From Mesorhizobium sp. B2-1-1 (GTDB taxonomy: Bacteria > Pseudomonadota > Alphaproteobacteria > Rhizobiales > Rhizobiaceae): a stretch of DNA of 64,000 nucleotides. The notes beneath the pieces were generated by a model. That model worked only from the letters and a program-made list of their open reading frames with translations, was not told the DNA's origin and ran no database searches. The position numbers were made by a program, and so were the translations under genes. The DNA is taken from the NCBI RefSeq assembly GCF_006442975.2, contig NZ_CP083954.1, positions 1,991,501 through 2,055,500 of the forward strand, in the 5' to 3' direction. How positions within the stretch are numbered: the first letter of the stretch is position 1; each line of letters starts with the position of its first letter. Of this stretch, positions 8,703 through 17,336 are shown one piece after another.

Positions 8703-9112
8703 CGCTCTTCGGCGTCGTGGTGCGGCAGGTCCACACCGCAGCATGTCCATCCGAGCCGTTGCGCGGATCCGTAATTGTAGCCTGGCTCGAGATCGGCGGG
8801 ATCGTCGAAGGTTCCGACATGCAGGGCGATCTCATCCGGCGATGCATCGTAGGCCAACGCGATGGGCGATCCGCAGTCGCGGCAGAAGCTTCTTTGTGCG
8901 ATGGGTGATGACCTGCGGCCGAAAGGCTTGTTGGAAAGCCATTGCAAGCTGGCCGATGGTACCCACGCCAGGACTGCAAACGCACTGCCGGTCGAGCGTC
9001 GGCACATGTCGCAGTGGCAATAGTGAGCGCGCGGCCTGGAGATGGTGCGATAGCGGACGTTGCCGCACAGGCACCCCCCGGTTCGTTCTCTCATTTCTTG
9101 CTGCGCGACCAT
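8696..9112 (-). CDS. GFA (CENP-V/GFA) family zinc protein
   Basis: The protein is 138 residues from the ATG at 9112; an ATG at 9094 (MRERTGGCLCG) may be the true start. It has the GFA zinc motifs: CLCGNVRY, HYCHCDMCRRSTGSAF, and FCRDCGSPI. Family members bind zinc through these cysteines. Only a few act on the glutathione-formaldehyde adduct and most have unknown substrates. It overlaps the ligase gene by about 7 bases, so it is likely translated just ahead of it. A second GFA protein lies at 28610-29047. Confidence 0.85.
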   Translation of the reverse strand: MVAQQEMRERTGGCLCGNVRYRTISRPRAHYCHCDMCRRSTGSAFAVLAWVPSASLQWLSNKPFGRRSSPIAQRSFCRDCGSPIALAYDASPDEIALHVGTFDDPADLEPGYNYGSAQRLGWTCCGVDLPHHDAEERW

Positions 9113-9350
9113 TGGCCGATCTCTCGAACCTCGATGCTGGTCAACGTTCCACCGATGATGTGGTTTCCGAGAGCCCGAGGGGAACGAGTTTCGCTGCCTC
9201 GCGTTTGGTCGGCACTCGAGAAACTGGGGACTAGCGCAAGGATGTCGACTTGAACGGAACCCCTATGCGGCTGGCATGTGCGTTCAGGTATCCGTCCCTG
9301 GCCGCCTTGTGCCGGCTCGACGCCGAAGACGACAAAGCGGGTCGCTGCTG

Positions 9351-9959
9351 ATGTCGGCTCCGGGTCTGGCATATGGACCTCTGGGCGATCATTGTGCCCA
9401 TCTGTGTGTCGACATGCAGCGGCTGTTCGCCGAGCCGTCGGAGTGGGCGACACCCTGGATCACCCGTGTCCTTCCCCGGATCGTCAGCCTTGCCGAAAGA
9501 TATCCTTCACAAACGATCTTCACTCGCTTCCTTCCGGCGCGACGCCCGGGGCAGGGCACCGGCACCTGGAAGCGGTACTATGAACGCTGGGCATCGATGA
9601 CCATCGACAGGATCGGCGAGGAGATGATCGAACTCCTGCCGCCGCTGGCGGCATGCTGCCCGCCGGCGATCGTTGTCGACAAGCACATCTACTCACCGTG
9701 GCCCGAAGGGCATCTGCACACGCTGCTTTCATCCCGCCGGATCGACACTCTCGTCATCACCGGCGGCGAGACCGACGTCTGCGTTCTGGCGACAGTGCTT
9801 GGCGCGATCGATATCGGCTACCGCGTGGTTCTGGTGACGGATGCCCTGTGCAGCTCTTCGGATGCAACACACGACGCGCTGATGACCGTCTATCATCAGC
9901 GGTTCGCGCAGCAGGTCGAAACGGTCGAGATGGAGACGGTTCTTTCCAACTGGACCTGA
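9351..9959 (+). CDS. Isochorismatase-like cysteine hydrolase
   Basis: The 202-residue protein has the catalytic triad context of the isochorismatase superfamily: Asp in HLCVDMQRLF, Lys in IVVDKHIYSPW, and Cys in VITGGETDVCVLATVLGAIDIGY. It is therefore probably an amidohydrolase or nicotinamidase-type enzyme acting in the cytosol. The ATG at 9351 fits the family N-terminus, but no clear ribosome site precedes it. It is transcribed away from the GFA/ligase group and towards the DUF296 gene; no pathway partner is adjacent. Confidence 0.85.
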   Translation: MSAPGLAYGPLGDHCAHLCVDMQRLFAEPSEWATPWITRVLPRIVSLAERYPSQTIFTRFLPARRPGQGTGTWKRYYERWASMTIDRIGEEMIELLPPLAACCPPAIVVDKHIYSPWPEGHLHTLLSSRRIDTLVITGGETDVCVLATVLGAIDIGYRVVLVTDALCSSSDATHDALMTVYHQRFAQQVETVEMETVLSNWT

Positions 9960-9978
9960 TCTCGAAGCAATGTCCAGG

Positions 9979-10422
9979 TCAGGCGCTCAGGTCGATCAAG
10001 GCGATGCCGAGATCGGCGTGTTTCGTGCGGCGCAGATGAGCGGGGGACTCGACCAGTGTGACCTCCAGGGTCGGTCGCACCACGCCGCCCAGCAGATGTC
10101 CGCCCCGCGTCGCTCCGTCGCTCAGTCCGAGCACGGCATGCAGGTGGAGGCTGGGCTTGCCGTCATCGCCCAAGGCAATGTCGCCGATCGCGCTGAGAAC
10201 CTCGCACTGCTCGTTGACCGGTATCTTGCGATAGTCCTTTGCCTCGAAATCGAACCAACCGACCGCTGCTCGCTCGAACGCGCCGAGCGCGGTCAGCGAT
10301 GCGCCGTCGATCTGTTCTTCGCTGGCAAAGGCAGTGAGCACGCCAATCGCCTCTTCGCCAGGCTCGAGCACCACCACGAAGGTCCTCTGTCCCGCGACTT
10401 TCGAAACCAGTTTCGATTTCAT
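9979..10422 (-). CDS. PPC (DUF296) domain protein
   Basis: The 147-residue protein is essentially one PPC/DUF296 domain: FVVVLEPGEEAIGVLTAFASEEQIDGASLTALGAFERAAVGWFDF, then the conserved LHLHAVLGLSDGATRGGHLL segment with its metal-binding histidines. In plants the domain occurs next to AT-hooks; bacterial stand-alone versions form trimers and have no known function. AGGACA lies upstream of the ATG. A perfect EcfG-type promoter at 10490-10514 drives it, so it probably belongs to the general stress response. Confidence 0.88.
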   Translation of the reverse strand: MKSKLVSKVAGQRTFVVVLEPGEEAIGVLTAFASEEQIDGASLTALGAFERAAVGWFDFEAKDYRKIPVNEQCEVLSAIGDIALGDDGKPSLHLHAVLGLSDGATRGGHLLGGVVRPTLEVTLVESPAHLRRTKHADLGIALIDLSA

Positions 10423-10489
10423 TGCCGTTGTCCTGTGGCCAAGGTGCAGAAACCTTGGCGGTGAATTTTCAGGCCGGCCCACTTATTCG

Positions 10490-10514
10490 AACGAACCGTT
10501 CGCGTCCCGGTTCC
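10490..10514 (-). promoter_or_regulatory. EcfG-type promoter, perfect match
   Basis: On the minus strand GGAAC (10510-10514), a 16-base spacer, and CGTT (10490-10493). It lies 68 bases upstream of the DUF296 gene start at 10422. Confidence 0.75.
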
Positions 10515-10567
10515 ATATTGCGGCAGGCGCGCGGCGTCGAAGCGGCTGGCAGTATCCGCCCGAACGC

Positions 10568-10732
10568 CTACCCCTCAGCCTTGAAGTTCTTGGCTTCCTT
10601 TTTCACCTCTTTCCTGTCGTTGTCGTGCTTGCGGATAAGATCTTTCGCCTGCTTGGGCGAGACGTCGGTCGTTTCGGCCAGATGCACGGCTTCGCGATCT
10701 TCGTCTTGTGGCCGGATCTTTTCCTTGGCCAT
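10568..10732 (-). CDS. Small DUF3606-like protein, second copy
   Basis: The 54-residue protein (start MAKEKIRPQDED) ends VHLAETTDVSPKQAKDLI RKHDNDRKEV, which parallels the protein at 1629-1814 (LVATADLPSNQARELV RRHGNDPHKL) position by position, so the two are paralogues. It is highly charged and has no membrane segment. AGGAGA precedes the ATG at 10732. An EcfG-like promoter with a GGTT -10 lies 35 bases upstream. Its function is unknown. Confidence 0.65.
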   Translation of the reverse strand: MAKEKIRPQDEDREAVHLAETTDVSPKQAKDLIRKHDNDRKEVKKEAKNFKAEG

Positions 10733-10766
10733 CGGTCTGTCTCCTTTTTTCCGTGTCATGGGACGT

Positions 10767-10791
10767 AACCAGACAAGCGCCGCCCGGTTCC
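10767..10791 (-). promoter_or_regulatory. EcfG-like promoter, GGTT variant
   Basis: On the minus strand GGAAC (10787-10791), 16-base spacer, GGTT (10767-10770). It is one base off the consensus. The same GGAAC-N16-GGTT form occurs at 13907-13931 and 29229-29253. Confidence 0.55.
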
Positions 10792-10833
10792 ATGAAACTG
10801 CCTTGCTCGAAGGAGCGCCTGCCTCGGTAGAAG

Positions 10834-12432
10834 CTATTTCGCGGAGGAACTCGACTTGGGAGAGCGCAGCAAAAGTGCGAGCGGCACGAGCAGGGCGGTC
10901 GCGATCGCGGAGTAGCGAAACAAGTCCACGTAAGCCAGAAGCGTCGCCTGCCGGCCTATCGTCTGGCCAATCCAGCCGACCGCCTGGACTTTCGCCTCGA
11001 CCGCGGGCGAGCCCTGAGCGACGAAATAGTCAGTCATGCGCCGAAGCATCTGCTGATAGACAGGCGAGGACTGCGCCGTGTTGCCGATCAGATGGGTCTG
11101 ATGCAGTTGTGCGTTCTGCGCCACGACGGTGTTGGAGAGCGATACGCCGACGCTGCCGCCGATATTGCGGGCGACATTGATCAGCGCCGAGGCCTGGTTG
11201 GTCTTTTGCGGCGGCAGGCCGACATAGGCGGCCGTCGAAATGGGGATGAACAGGAAGGGAAGCCCTACCGTGATGAAAATGCGGGCATAGGTGAAATAGC
11301 TGAAACCGGCATTCGGCGACAGTGAAGTCAGGTGCCACAATCCCACGGCAACCGCCGACATGCCGATCATGATCAGGTATTTCGGCTGCACGAAGCCGGA
11401 GGCGAAGCCGGAAATCGGCATCAGCATCAGCATGGCGATGCCGCCAGGCATCATCGAAAGTCCCGAAAGCGTCGCGGTGTAGTCGAAGGTGGTCTGCTGG
11501 AGCTGCGGCAATATCTGCGTTGTGCTGAACAGCACCGCGCCGACCGCCATCATCACCAGGAAGGATGTGCCGAACTGGCGGGTGAAAACCAGCCGCATGT
11601 CGACGATCGGATCGCGATGGCGAAACTCCCAGGGGATCAGGAAAAAGAACGAGACGGCCGAGATCACGGCGAATGTCGTGATGAAGCCCGACGCAAACCA
11701 GTCGTTGCGCTGGCCCTCGTCAAGGAAGATCTCAAGGGATCCGAGCGCCAGCACGACGAAGATGAAGCCGATCCAGTCGATCTTGAGGCCATCCTTCAGC
11801 CTCTCCTGGCGCTCGCGCTCCAGCACGTCTGGTTCGACCAGCAGCCATTGCACAAGGGCCAACGACATGATGCCGAAGGGCACGTTGATGAAGAAGATCC
11901 AATGCCAGGAGAAATGGTCGGTCAGCCAGCCGCCGATGGTCGGCCCGACCGTCGGTGCAACGATGACGGCGATGCCGTAGAGCGCGAAGGCCTGCGAGCG
12001 TTTTTCGGGCGGGAAAGTATCGGCGAGGATCGATTGCTCGCTGGGCGCCATCCCACCGCCGCCCAGCCCCTGAAGGATGCGAAACAGGATCAGCATTTCC
12101 AGGTTCGGCGCGAGGCCGCAGAGCAGCGACGCGAGGGTGAAGGTAGCGACGCAGATCATGTAGTAGCGTTTGCGGCCGATCACGCCGGCGAGCCAGCCGC
12201 TGATCGGGATGATGACGGAATTGGCGACCAGATAGGTGGTAATGATCCAGGTGCTTTCGTCCATTCCGGCCGCGAGGCTGCCGGCTATGTTGCGCAGCGC
12301 CACATTGGCAATGGACGTATCGAGCACCAGCATGAAGGTGGCGATGGAGACGACGATGGCGATAAGCCAGGGATTGCGCCCGCCCGCGGCGGACCGGCTT
12401 TCGCCGGCTTGCGCGGTCGCCTGGCCGGTCAT
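10834..12432 (-). CDS. emrB: DHA2-family MFS drug efflux permease (EmrB-type)
   Basis: The 532-residue protein has 14 predicted membrane helices. It carries the DHA2 motif C region LDTSIANVALRNIAGSL near residue 40 and the GWLAGVIGRKRYY motif A. It exports drugs or organic compounds across the inner membrane, working with the membrane-fusion protein encoded just upstream. Its ATG overlaps the emrA stop codon (ATGA), so they are translationally coupled. No outer-membrane partner gene or adjacent regulator (TetR or MarR) is present, which leaves its inducer unknown. The substrate range cannot be read from the sequence. Confidence 0.92.
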   Translation of the reverse strand: MTGQATAQAGESRSAAGGRNPWLIAIVVSIATFMLVLDTSIANVALRNIAGSLAAGMDESTWIITTYLVANSVIIPISGWLAGVIGRKRYYMICVATFTLASLLCGLAPNLEMLILFRILQGLGGGGMAPSEQSILADTFPPEKRSQAFALYGIAVIVAPTVGPTIGGWLTDHFSWHWIFFINVPFGIMSLALVQWLLVEPDVLERERQERLKDGLKIDWIGFIFVVLALGSLEIFLDEGQRNDWFASGFITTFAVISAVSFFFLIPWEFRHRDPIVDMRLVFTRQFGTSFLVMMAVGAVLFSTTQILPQLQQTTFDYTATLSGLSMMPGGIAMLMLMPISGFASGFVQPKYLIMIGMSAVAVGLWHLTSLSPNAGFSYFTYARIFITVGLPFLFIPISTAAYVGLPPQKTNQASALINVARNIGGSVGVSLSNTVVAQNAQLHQTHLIGNTAQSSPVYQQMLRRMTDYFVAQGSPAVEAKVQAVGWIGQTIGRQATLLAYVDLFRYSAIATALLVPLALLLRSPKSSSSAK

Positions 12433-13595
12433 CGCACCTTGACCGTCGGCACGACGGACATGCCGGGCCCGAGCAGCAGGCCGGTCTTCTTGTCGAAGAC
12501 GATCTTGACGGGCACGCGCTGCACCACCTTGACGAAATTGCCGGTCGCGTTCTCTGCGGGCAGCAGGCTGAAAGCGGTTCCGCTGCCGGCCTGGATGCTG
12601 TCGACGTGGCCCCTGAAGGTCTGCTCCGGGTAGGCGTCGATATCGATCTCGACGGGCTGGCCAGGCCGCATAAGGTCGAGTTGTGTTTCCTTGAAGTTGG
12701 CCTTCACCCACACGTCCTCGGGCACGAACATCATCAGCACTTGCCCCGGTTGGGCATATGCGCCCACGGCGGCGGATATGTTCGTCGCCCGTCCGGCCAC
12801 CGGAGCGGTGATCGAGGTGCGGGAAAGCGCGGTGCGGGCCTGCTCTTCGCTGGCATGGGCCTGGTCGAGTTTTGCCGCCACGCTTTTGCGCTGGGCCTCG
12901 AGGACGGCGACTTGTCTCTGGGCCGCCACGACGTTCGCCTGCGAGCTGTCGAGCGTCGCCTGGGCCTGGCGAAGCGTCGAGGCAGCCTGTTGCGCCTGCT
13001 GCAGCGTTCCGGTTCCCTTGGCAAGCAATTCGCTGTTGCGCTGATTTTCGGCTTTCGCGAAATCAAGCGCTGCCCGGCCTTGCGACACCTGCTTCTGTGC
13101 TTGGTCCACCTTGGCCTGCTGCGCTTCAATCTGGGCTGCGATGTCAGCGGTTTCGGCGTCGGCCTGCGCCACCTGCGCCTGAACCTGCTTGAGGGATGCC
13201 TGATAATCCCTGTCATCGATGCGCAGCAGGACATCGCCGGCCTTTACGCTCTGATTGTCGGTCACCGCCACATCGGTGATGCGGCCGGCGATTTCGGCAC
13301 CTATGGTTACGGTACGGGCGTCGATGAAGGCATCGTCGGTCCATTCATACTGTCGCGCCTGGAGCAACCAGATTATCGCTGCGGCCGATGCCAGCAGCAG
13401 AACAAGGATGACCGCGGCGGTGACGTAGGGGTGCCGCCTGAGCGAGCCGAACAGGCCCTCTTTGTTCCCGGCGGAAGCATCGAGGTCCTGTTTCGGTTGT
13501 GGGCGCGACGAGGCGCGCTTCGGTCGTGCATCGGGGCGACGTTTTGTTTGAGGTCTTTCGTCGACCGGTGCGACGTCTGGAGAGTTCGTGTCCAC
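12429..13595 (-). CDS. emrA: HlyD/EmrA-type membrane fusion protein
   Basis: The 388-residue protein has a cytoplasmic N-terminus rich in Arg, Lys and Pro and one membrane helix near residues 56-75 (VTAAVILVLLLASAAAIIWLL). A biotinyl-lipoyl-like domain and a long coiled-coil hairpin rich in Gln and Ala cover about residues 105-260 (repeats such as AQIEAQQAKVDQAQKQVSQ). The beta-barrel follows (TSITAPVAGRATNISAAVGAYAQPG, EDVWVKANFKETQL). It bridges the EmrB-type permease to an outer-membrane channel. It is first in a two-gene operon with emrB. Confidence 0.92.
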   Translation of the reverse strand: MDTNSPDVAPVDERPQTKRRPDARPKRASSRPQPKQDLDASAGNKEGLFGSLRRHPYVTAAVILVLLLASAAAIIWLLQARQYEWTDDAFIDARTVTIGAEIAGRITDVAVTDNQSVKAGDVLLRIDDRDYQASLKQVQAQVAQADAETADIAAQIEAQQAKVDQAQKQVSQGRAALDFAKAENQRNSELLAKGTGTLQQAQQAASTLRQAQATLDSSQANVVAAQRQVAVLEAQRKSVAAKLDQAHASEEQARTALSRTSITAPVAGRATNISAAVGAYAQPGQVLMMFVPEDVWVKANFKETQLDLMRPGQPVEIDIDAYPEQTFRGHVDSIQAGSGTAFSLLPAENATGNFVKVVQRVPVKIVFDKKTGLLLGPGMSVVPTVKVR

Positions 13596-13712
13596 GTTAG
13601 CGGTCCGCGGTAGGGTTGGTGCGGCAAAGGCCGCGTGCTGGAAGGACGTAAATCAACGGACCCGCGTCCGAAAAAGTTCCTGTTTCAGATTGAGCGTTTG
13701 TGGCCGGCCGCG

Positions 13713-13864
13713 CTAGGCGAAGTGCAGCAGCATCATCACCAGCACGATGCCGACAAGTCCCGCAATGAAGATGATACGGCGCGTTCGCGTTCGCAGGATA
13801 ATCTCGCCTTGCCGCGCATCCTCTGCGGAAAAACAGGCCCCTCCTTGTCGGGATCGTTGCTCAT
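13713..13864 (-). pseudogene. Small one-helix membrane protein with a -1 frameshift
   Basis: From the ATG at 13864, reading in frame gives MSNDPDKEGPVFPQRMRGK and then an early stop. Adding a single T to the five-T run (AAAAA at 13829-13833 on the plus strand) gives a coherent 50-residue protein instead. It continues GPVFSAEDARQGEIILRTRTRR and then a membrane helix (IIFIAGLVGIVLVMMLLHF) ending at the TAG at 13713-13715. GGAGC (minus strand) precedes the ATG, and an EcfG-like promoter lies upstream. So this is either a true gene with a base lost in a homopolymer or a sequencing error. The helix-bearing frame is clearly the coding one downstream of the run. Confidence 0.6.
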
Positions 13865-13906
13865 GAGCTGCTCCTTCCGACGAATTTGGAGTGTCTCAGG
13901 CAGCTA

Positions 13907-13931
13907 AACCTGCTCATCCCGGCAAGGTTCC
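13907..13931 (-). promoter_or_regulatory. EcfG-like promoter, GGTT variant
   Basis: On the minus strand GGAAC (13927-13931), 16-base spacer, GGTT (13907-13910). It is placed 43 bases before the ATG of the frameshifted small membrane protein gene. Confidence 0.5.
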
Positions 13932-14015
13932 CCAGAAATCACGGGAGCTGACGGCCGGGGTCACGCTTTGCCAGCCGACAAGCGCAAGCCAGTCCGGGCC
14001 ACGCCGGGCGCGCCA

Positions 14016-16484
14016 TCAGTCGGCCGGCAACGCATAGGCGATCACGTCGTCGCCGACCTTCGTCTCCATGAAATGATGACCGCCGGGCGCGATGACGACA
14101 TATTGCCGGCCGCCGACCTCATAGGTCATCGGGGTGGTCTGGCCGCCAGCGGGCAGATCCGTCTGCCAGACCACCTTGCCGGTCTTGATGTCGATGGCGC
14201 GCAGCTTGTCGTCCGTCGCCGCCGCGATGAAGATCAGGCCGCCGGCGGTCACGAGCGGCCCGCCATTGTTTGGCGTGCCGATATCCAGCGGCAGCATGGA
14301 CGGGATGCGCCAGGGGCCATTCTCGACCGCCTCGCCGAGCGGCTTGTCCCAGAGCGTCTTGCCTGTCTTCAACTCGATGGCACGGATATGGCCGTAAGGC
14401 GGCTCGGAACAAAGCAGCCCCGTCGAGAGGCGCCAGCCCGCGTTGACGGCAATGGCGTACGGCGAACCCATCTGCGGGTCACCCATGTCCTTGGCCCTTT
14501 TCGAAGCGCCGCCCTGTTCGATCGACCTGAAGCCTATCTGGTCCGCCTTTTGGCGCGGTATCAACTGATCATAGTTGGGCATGTCGTTGTAATTGGCGAC
14601 CAGGATGCCGGCATCGGTGTCGACGGCGACGCTTCCCCAGTCGGAGCCGCCATTGTAGCCGGGATATTCGATGAAAGGCTTGTCCACCGTGGGGGGCGTA
14701 TATTCGCCCTGGTAGGAAGCCTGCCGGAACTGGATGCGGCAGTAGAGCTGGTCGAGCGGGCTCATGCCCCACATATCCTTCTCGGTCAGCACAGGCTGGT
14801 CGAGATGGGCATAGCCGGAATAAGGCTGCGTCCTGGACAATTTCTCTGGTTCGACGCCGCCCGACGGCACCGGCCGTTCTTCGACCGGGAACAGCGATTT
14901 TCCGGTCTTGCGGTCGAGCACATAGATCTGGCCCTGCTTGCTGGGCACGATGATTGCGGGAACCTTTCCATTGACTGACGGAAAATCGACGAGTGTCGGC
15001 TGCGAACCGAGGTCATAGTCCCAAAGGTCGTGATGGACGGTCTGAAAATGCCAGACCGGCTTGCCCGTCGTGACATCGATGGCGACGATTGAGGAATTGT
15101 ATTGGTTTTCGAAGTCCTTGCGATCGACGCCGTAATAGTCGACGGCGGCGTTGCCGAGCGGCAGGAAGACATAGCCGAGCTGCGGATCGGCGGCGGCTAC
15201 GGTCCACATGTTCGGCGTGCCGCGCGTGTAGGTATCGCCCTGGGGCGGTGCGCCCGTGCGGTCCGGATGGCCCATGTCCCAAGCCCAGACCAGTCTCCCC
15301 GACATCACGTCATAGCCGCGCACGACGCCTGACGGCGCATCCTCGGCCTGGCCGTCCTGCACCTGGGCGCCAAGCACGGCAATGCCGCGCACGACGGTCG
15401 GAGGCGCCGTCACCGAATACCAGCCGGGCACGGTCTTGCCGAGCCCCTGGGTGAGATCGACGACGCCCTGCTGGCCGAAATCGCCACATGCCTTCCCGGT
15501 CCTGGCGTCGATGGCAATCAGCCTTGCATCGAGCGTGCCCCACAAGATGCGTGTTGCGCATGGTCGATCGGCGCTTGCGCCTGGAACGGCGTAGTAGGCG
15601 ACGCCCCGGCAACTGGCGCCGTATGGGATGGCGGCGTCGGATACCTTCGGATCATAGCGCCACTCCTCCTTGCCGGTTGCCGCGTTGGCCGAGATGACGA
15701 TGCCCTTGGCCGAACATGCAAACAGGTGCCCGTCCACTTCGAGGGGGGTGTTTTCCGGGGAGTATTTGTCGGTCGCCGCCTTGCTTGGCATATCGCCCGT
15801 GTGGAAATCCCAAACTTTGGTCAGCTTCGCGACGTTGTCGGCGGTGATCTGTTTGAGAGGCGAATAGCGGGTGGCAAGTTCCGAGCCGCCATAGACGGGC
15901 CAATTCGGTCCAGCCTGGTGTATCGCGACATCGGGCTGAGGGCTGACCGGAGACTGACCAGATGCGCTTCCTGCGGCGGGTGGCGTGACCGGGGCAACCG
16001 GGGATGCCTCCTGGGATTGTGCCGAGGGCGTGAAATGCTGAAGCCCGATCGCGCAGCCGACAATGAAAAGGGCAGCGGATGCGGTCGCGCAGCCGCGGTC
16101 GCGAACCCGTTTCGCGTGCCCGGCGCGAAAGGCAGGCAAGGTCAAAAGAACGAAGATCAGGGTGACCGTCGGCGCGAGCACCCGGGGCATCAACCCCCAG
16201 CCGTCCATGCCAACTTCCCAATAAGCCCAGGCGAGCGTCGCGATCCAGTTCAGGACGTAGAGCCAGACTCCGGCGGCATTGCCGCTCAAAAGCAAAACAC
16301 CCGCCGCCAGGAGAGCCACTCCGGTGGGCAAATAGTACCAGGAGCCGCCCAGCGCGACGAGCCAGGCGCCGCCTGCGCCGATCAGCAGACCAAGTATTGC
16401 CAGCAGCACACCCACGAACATAGTCCACCAGAAGGCGACGCCGGAGCGACGCCTGTCCGCGAGATTCGGATTGGCAGAAGTCAT
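14016..16484 (-). CDS. gcd: Membrane-bound PQQ-dependent glucose/quinate-type dehydrogenase
   Basis: The 822-residue protein has an N-terminal membrane anchor of about five helices (residues 15-145, from FWWTMFVGVLLAILGLLIGAG). A Pro/Ser linker follows, then an eight-bladed PQQ propeller that begins NWPVYGGSELATRYSPLKQITADNV. Propeller features include GASCRGVAYY, PPTVVRGIAVLGAQV, QTVHHDLWDYDLGSQP and the C-terminal GGLIFIAAATDDKLRAIDIKTGKVVWQ. It oxidises an aldose, quinate or shikimate in the periplasm and passes electrons to ubiquinone. In rhizobia such enzymes give gluconate and solubilise phosphate when PQQ is available; pqq genes are not in this window. Glucose versus quinate specificity cannot be settled by eye. 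It is divergent from the ACIII operon. Confidence 0.92.
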   Translation of the reverse strand: MTSANPNLADRRRSGVAFWWTMFVGVLLAILGLLIGAGGAWLVALGGSWYYLPTGVALLAAGVLLLSGNAAGVWLYVLNWIATLAWAYWEVGMDGWGLMPRVLAPTVTLIFVLLTLPAFRAGHAKRVRDRGCATASAALFIVGCAIGLQHFTPSAQSQEASPVAPVTPPAAGSASGQSPVSPQPDVAIHQAGPNWPVYGGSELATRYSPLKQITADNVAKLTKVWDFHTGDMPSKAATDKYSPENTPLEVDGHLFACSAKGIVISANAATGKEEWRYDPKVSDAAIPYGASCRGVAYYAVPGASADRPCATRILWGTLDARLIAIDARTGKACGDFGQQGVVDLTQGLGKTVPGWYSVTAPPTVVRGIAVLGAQVQDGQAEDAPSGVVRGYDVMSGRLVWAWDMGHPDRTGAPPQGDTYTRGTPNMWTVAAADPQLGYVFLPLGNAAVDYYGVDRKDFENQYNSSIVAIDVTTGKPVWHFQTVHHDLWDYDLGSQPTLVDFPSVNGKVPAIIVPSKQGQIYVLDRKTGKSLFPVEERPVPSGGVEPEKLSRTQPYSGYAHLDQPVLTEKDMWGMSPLDQLYCRIQFRQASYQGEYTPPTVDKPFIEYPGYNGGSDWGSVAVDTDAGILVANYNDMPNYDQLIPRQKADQIGFRSIEQGGASKRAKDMGDPQMGSPYAIAVNAGWRLSTGLLCSEPPYGHIRAIELKTGKTLWDKPLGEAVENGPWRIPSMLPLDIGTPNNGGPLVTAGGLIFIAAATDDKLRAIDIKTGKVVWQTDLPAGGQTTPMTYEVGGRQYVVIAPGGHHFMETKVGDDVIAYALPAD

Positions 16485-16608
16485 GACAGCATTTCCATTA
16501 CGACAGGCTCATGATTGTTTCGAACGCTGGCCGTCCCGCATGGTTGCGATCGGCCGCGGTTTTCGAGGGTGCTCCCAACTCACCATTTTGTGAGCATTCC
16601 GCGCCGAC

Positions 16609-16634
16609 GGAACCTTTGTCGCTTTGCCGCCGTT
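16609..16634 (+). promoter_or_regulatory. EcfG-type promoter of the ACIII-caa3 operon, perfect match
   Basis: GGAAC at 16609-16613, a 17-base spacer, and CGTT at 16631-16634, exactly the EcfG/SigT consensus. It lies 45 bases upstream of the actA start, in the 195-base gap between gcd and actA. This implies that the whole respiratory operon is in the general stress regulon, though other promoters could exist. Confidence 0.7.
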
Positions 16635-16679
16635 AGGCGCTCGATCCAAAAGCTTGTTCCAAGCGAAAAATCGGCGAGG

Positions 16680-17336
16680 ATGCCGCAGGTCTTTTCCAGC
16701 AACGCCAATGGGATTGCCCGCTTCTTTCTGTGGGGTGTTTGCTGTTTCGCGCTTCTGGCGGCCGTCGGCGGCACGGCGTTTTTGCGTTCAGGGTTCGTTA
16801 CCGGCGTGGGGCAACCGGTGGCCCAGGCCGTTCCGTTCAGCCACAAGCATCATGTCGGCGATATCGGACTGGACTGTCGTTATTGCCACAACGGGGTCGA
16901 GACATCAGCCTCGGCGGGGCTGCCGGCGACAGAAGTGTGCATGACCTGTCATTCGCAGCTCTTCACCAATGCCGAGATGTTGGCGCCGGTGCGCGCAAGT
17001 CTCGCCTCGGGACAGCCGCTGCAATGGCAGCGGGTCAATTCGGTGCCGGATTTCGTTTACTTCAACCACTCCATCCATATCGCCAAGGGCATCGCCTGCG
17101 AGACCTGCCATGGCGCGGTCGACGAGATGCCGCTGACGCGACGGGCGCATTCATTGTCGATGGAATGGTGCCTTGGCTGCCACCGCGACCCCGGTCCCAA
17201 CCTTCGCCCGCCGCAAGCCGTTTTCCTGATGCACTGGAAGCCGCCTAACGACATCGAGCAGATCCGGCGTTCCCTGATCAGCGTGCTCGACATTCATCCC
17301 GAGACCATGACGGATTGCTATGTCTGCCACCGTTGA
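16680..17336 (+). CDS. actA: Alternative Complex III subunit A, pentaheme cytochrome c
   Basis: The 218-residue protein has one N-terminal membrane helix (residues 12-34) and five CxxCH haem c sites: CRYCH at 66, CMTCH at 87, CETCH at 130, CLGCH at 154 and CYVCH at 213. Five haems are what ActA carries in characterised ACIII complexes. It sits on the periplasmic face and passes electrons from the ActB iron-sulfur domain to ActE or the oxidase. The ATG at 16680 gives a signal-anchor start, with GCGAGG near it. Its 3' end overlaps actB by 17 bases. The operon promoter is at 16609-16634. Confidence 0.93.
   Translation: MPQVFSSNANGIARFFLWGVCCFALLAAVGGTAFLRSGFVTGVGQPVAQAVPFSHKHHVGDIGLDCRYCHNGVETSASAGLPATEVCMTCHSQLFTNAEMLAPVRASLASGQPLQWQRVNSVPDFVYFNHSIHIAKGIACETCHGAVDEMPLTRRAHSLSMEWCLGCHRDPGPNLRPPQAVFLMHWKPPNDIEQIRRSLISVLDIHPETMTDCYVCHR

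Noticed and set aside
11332..12633. Long plus-strand frame over emrB
   Set aside because: It is a high-GC shadow of the MFS gene, rich in His, Arg, Gly and Asp, with no motif.
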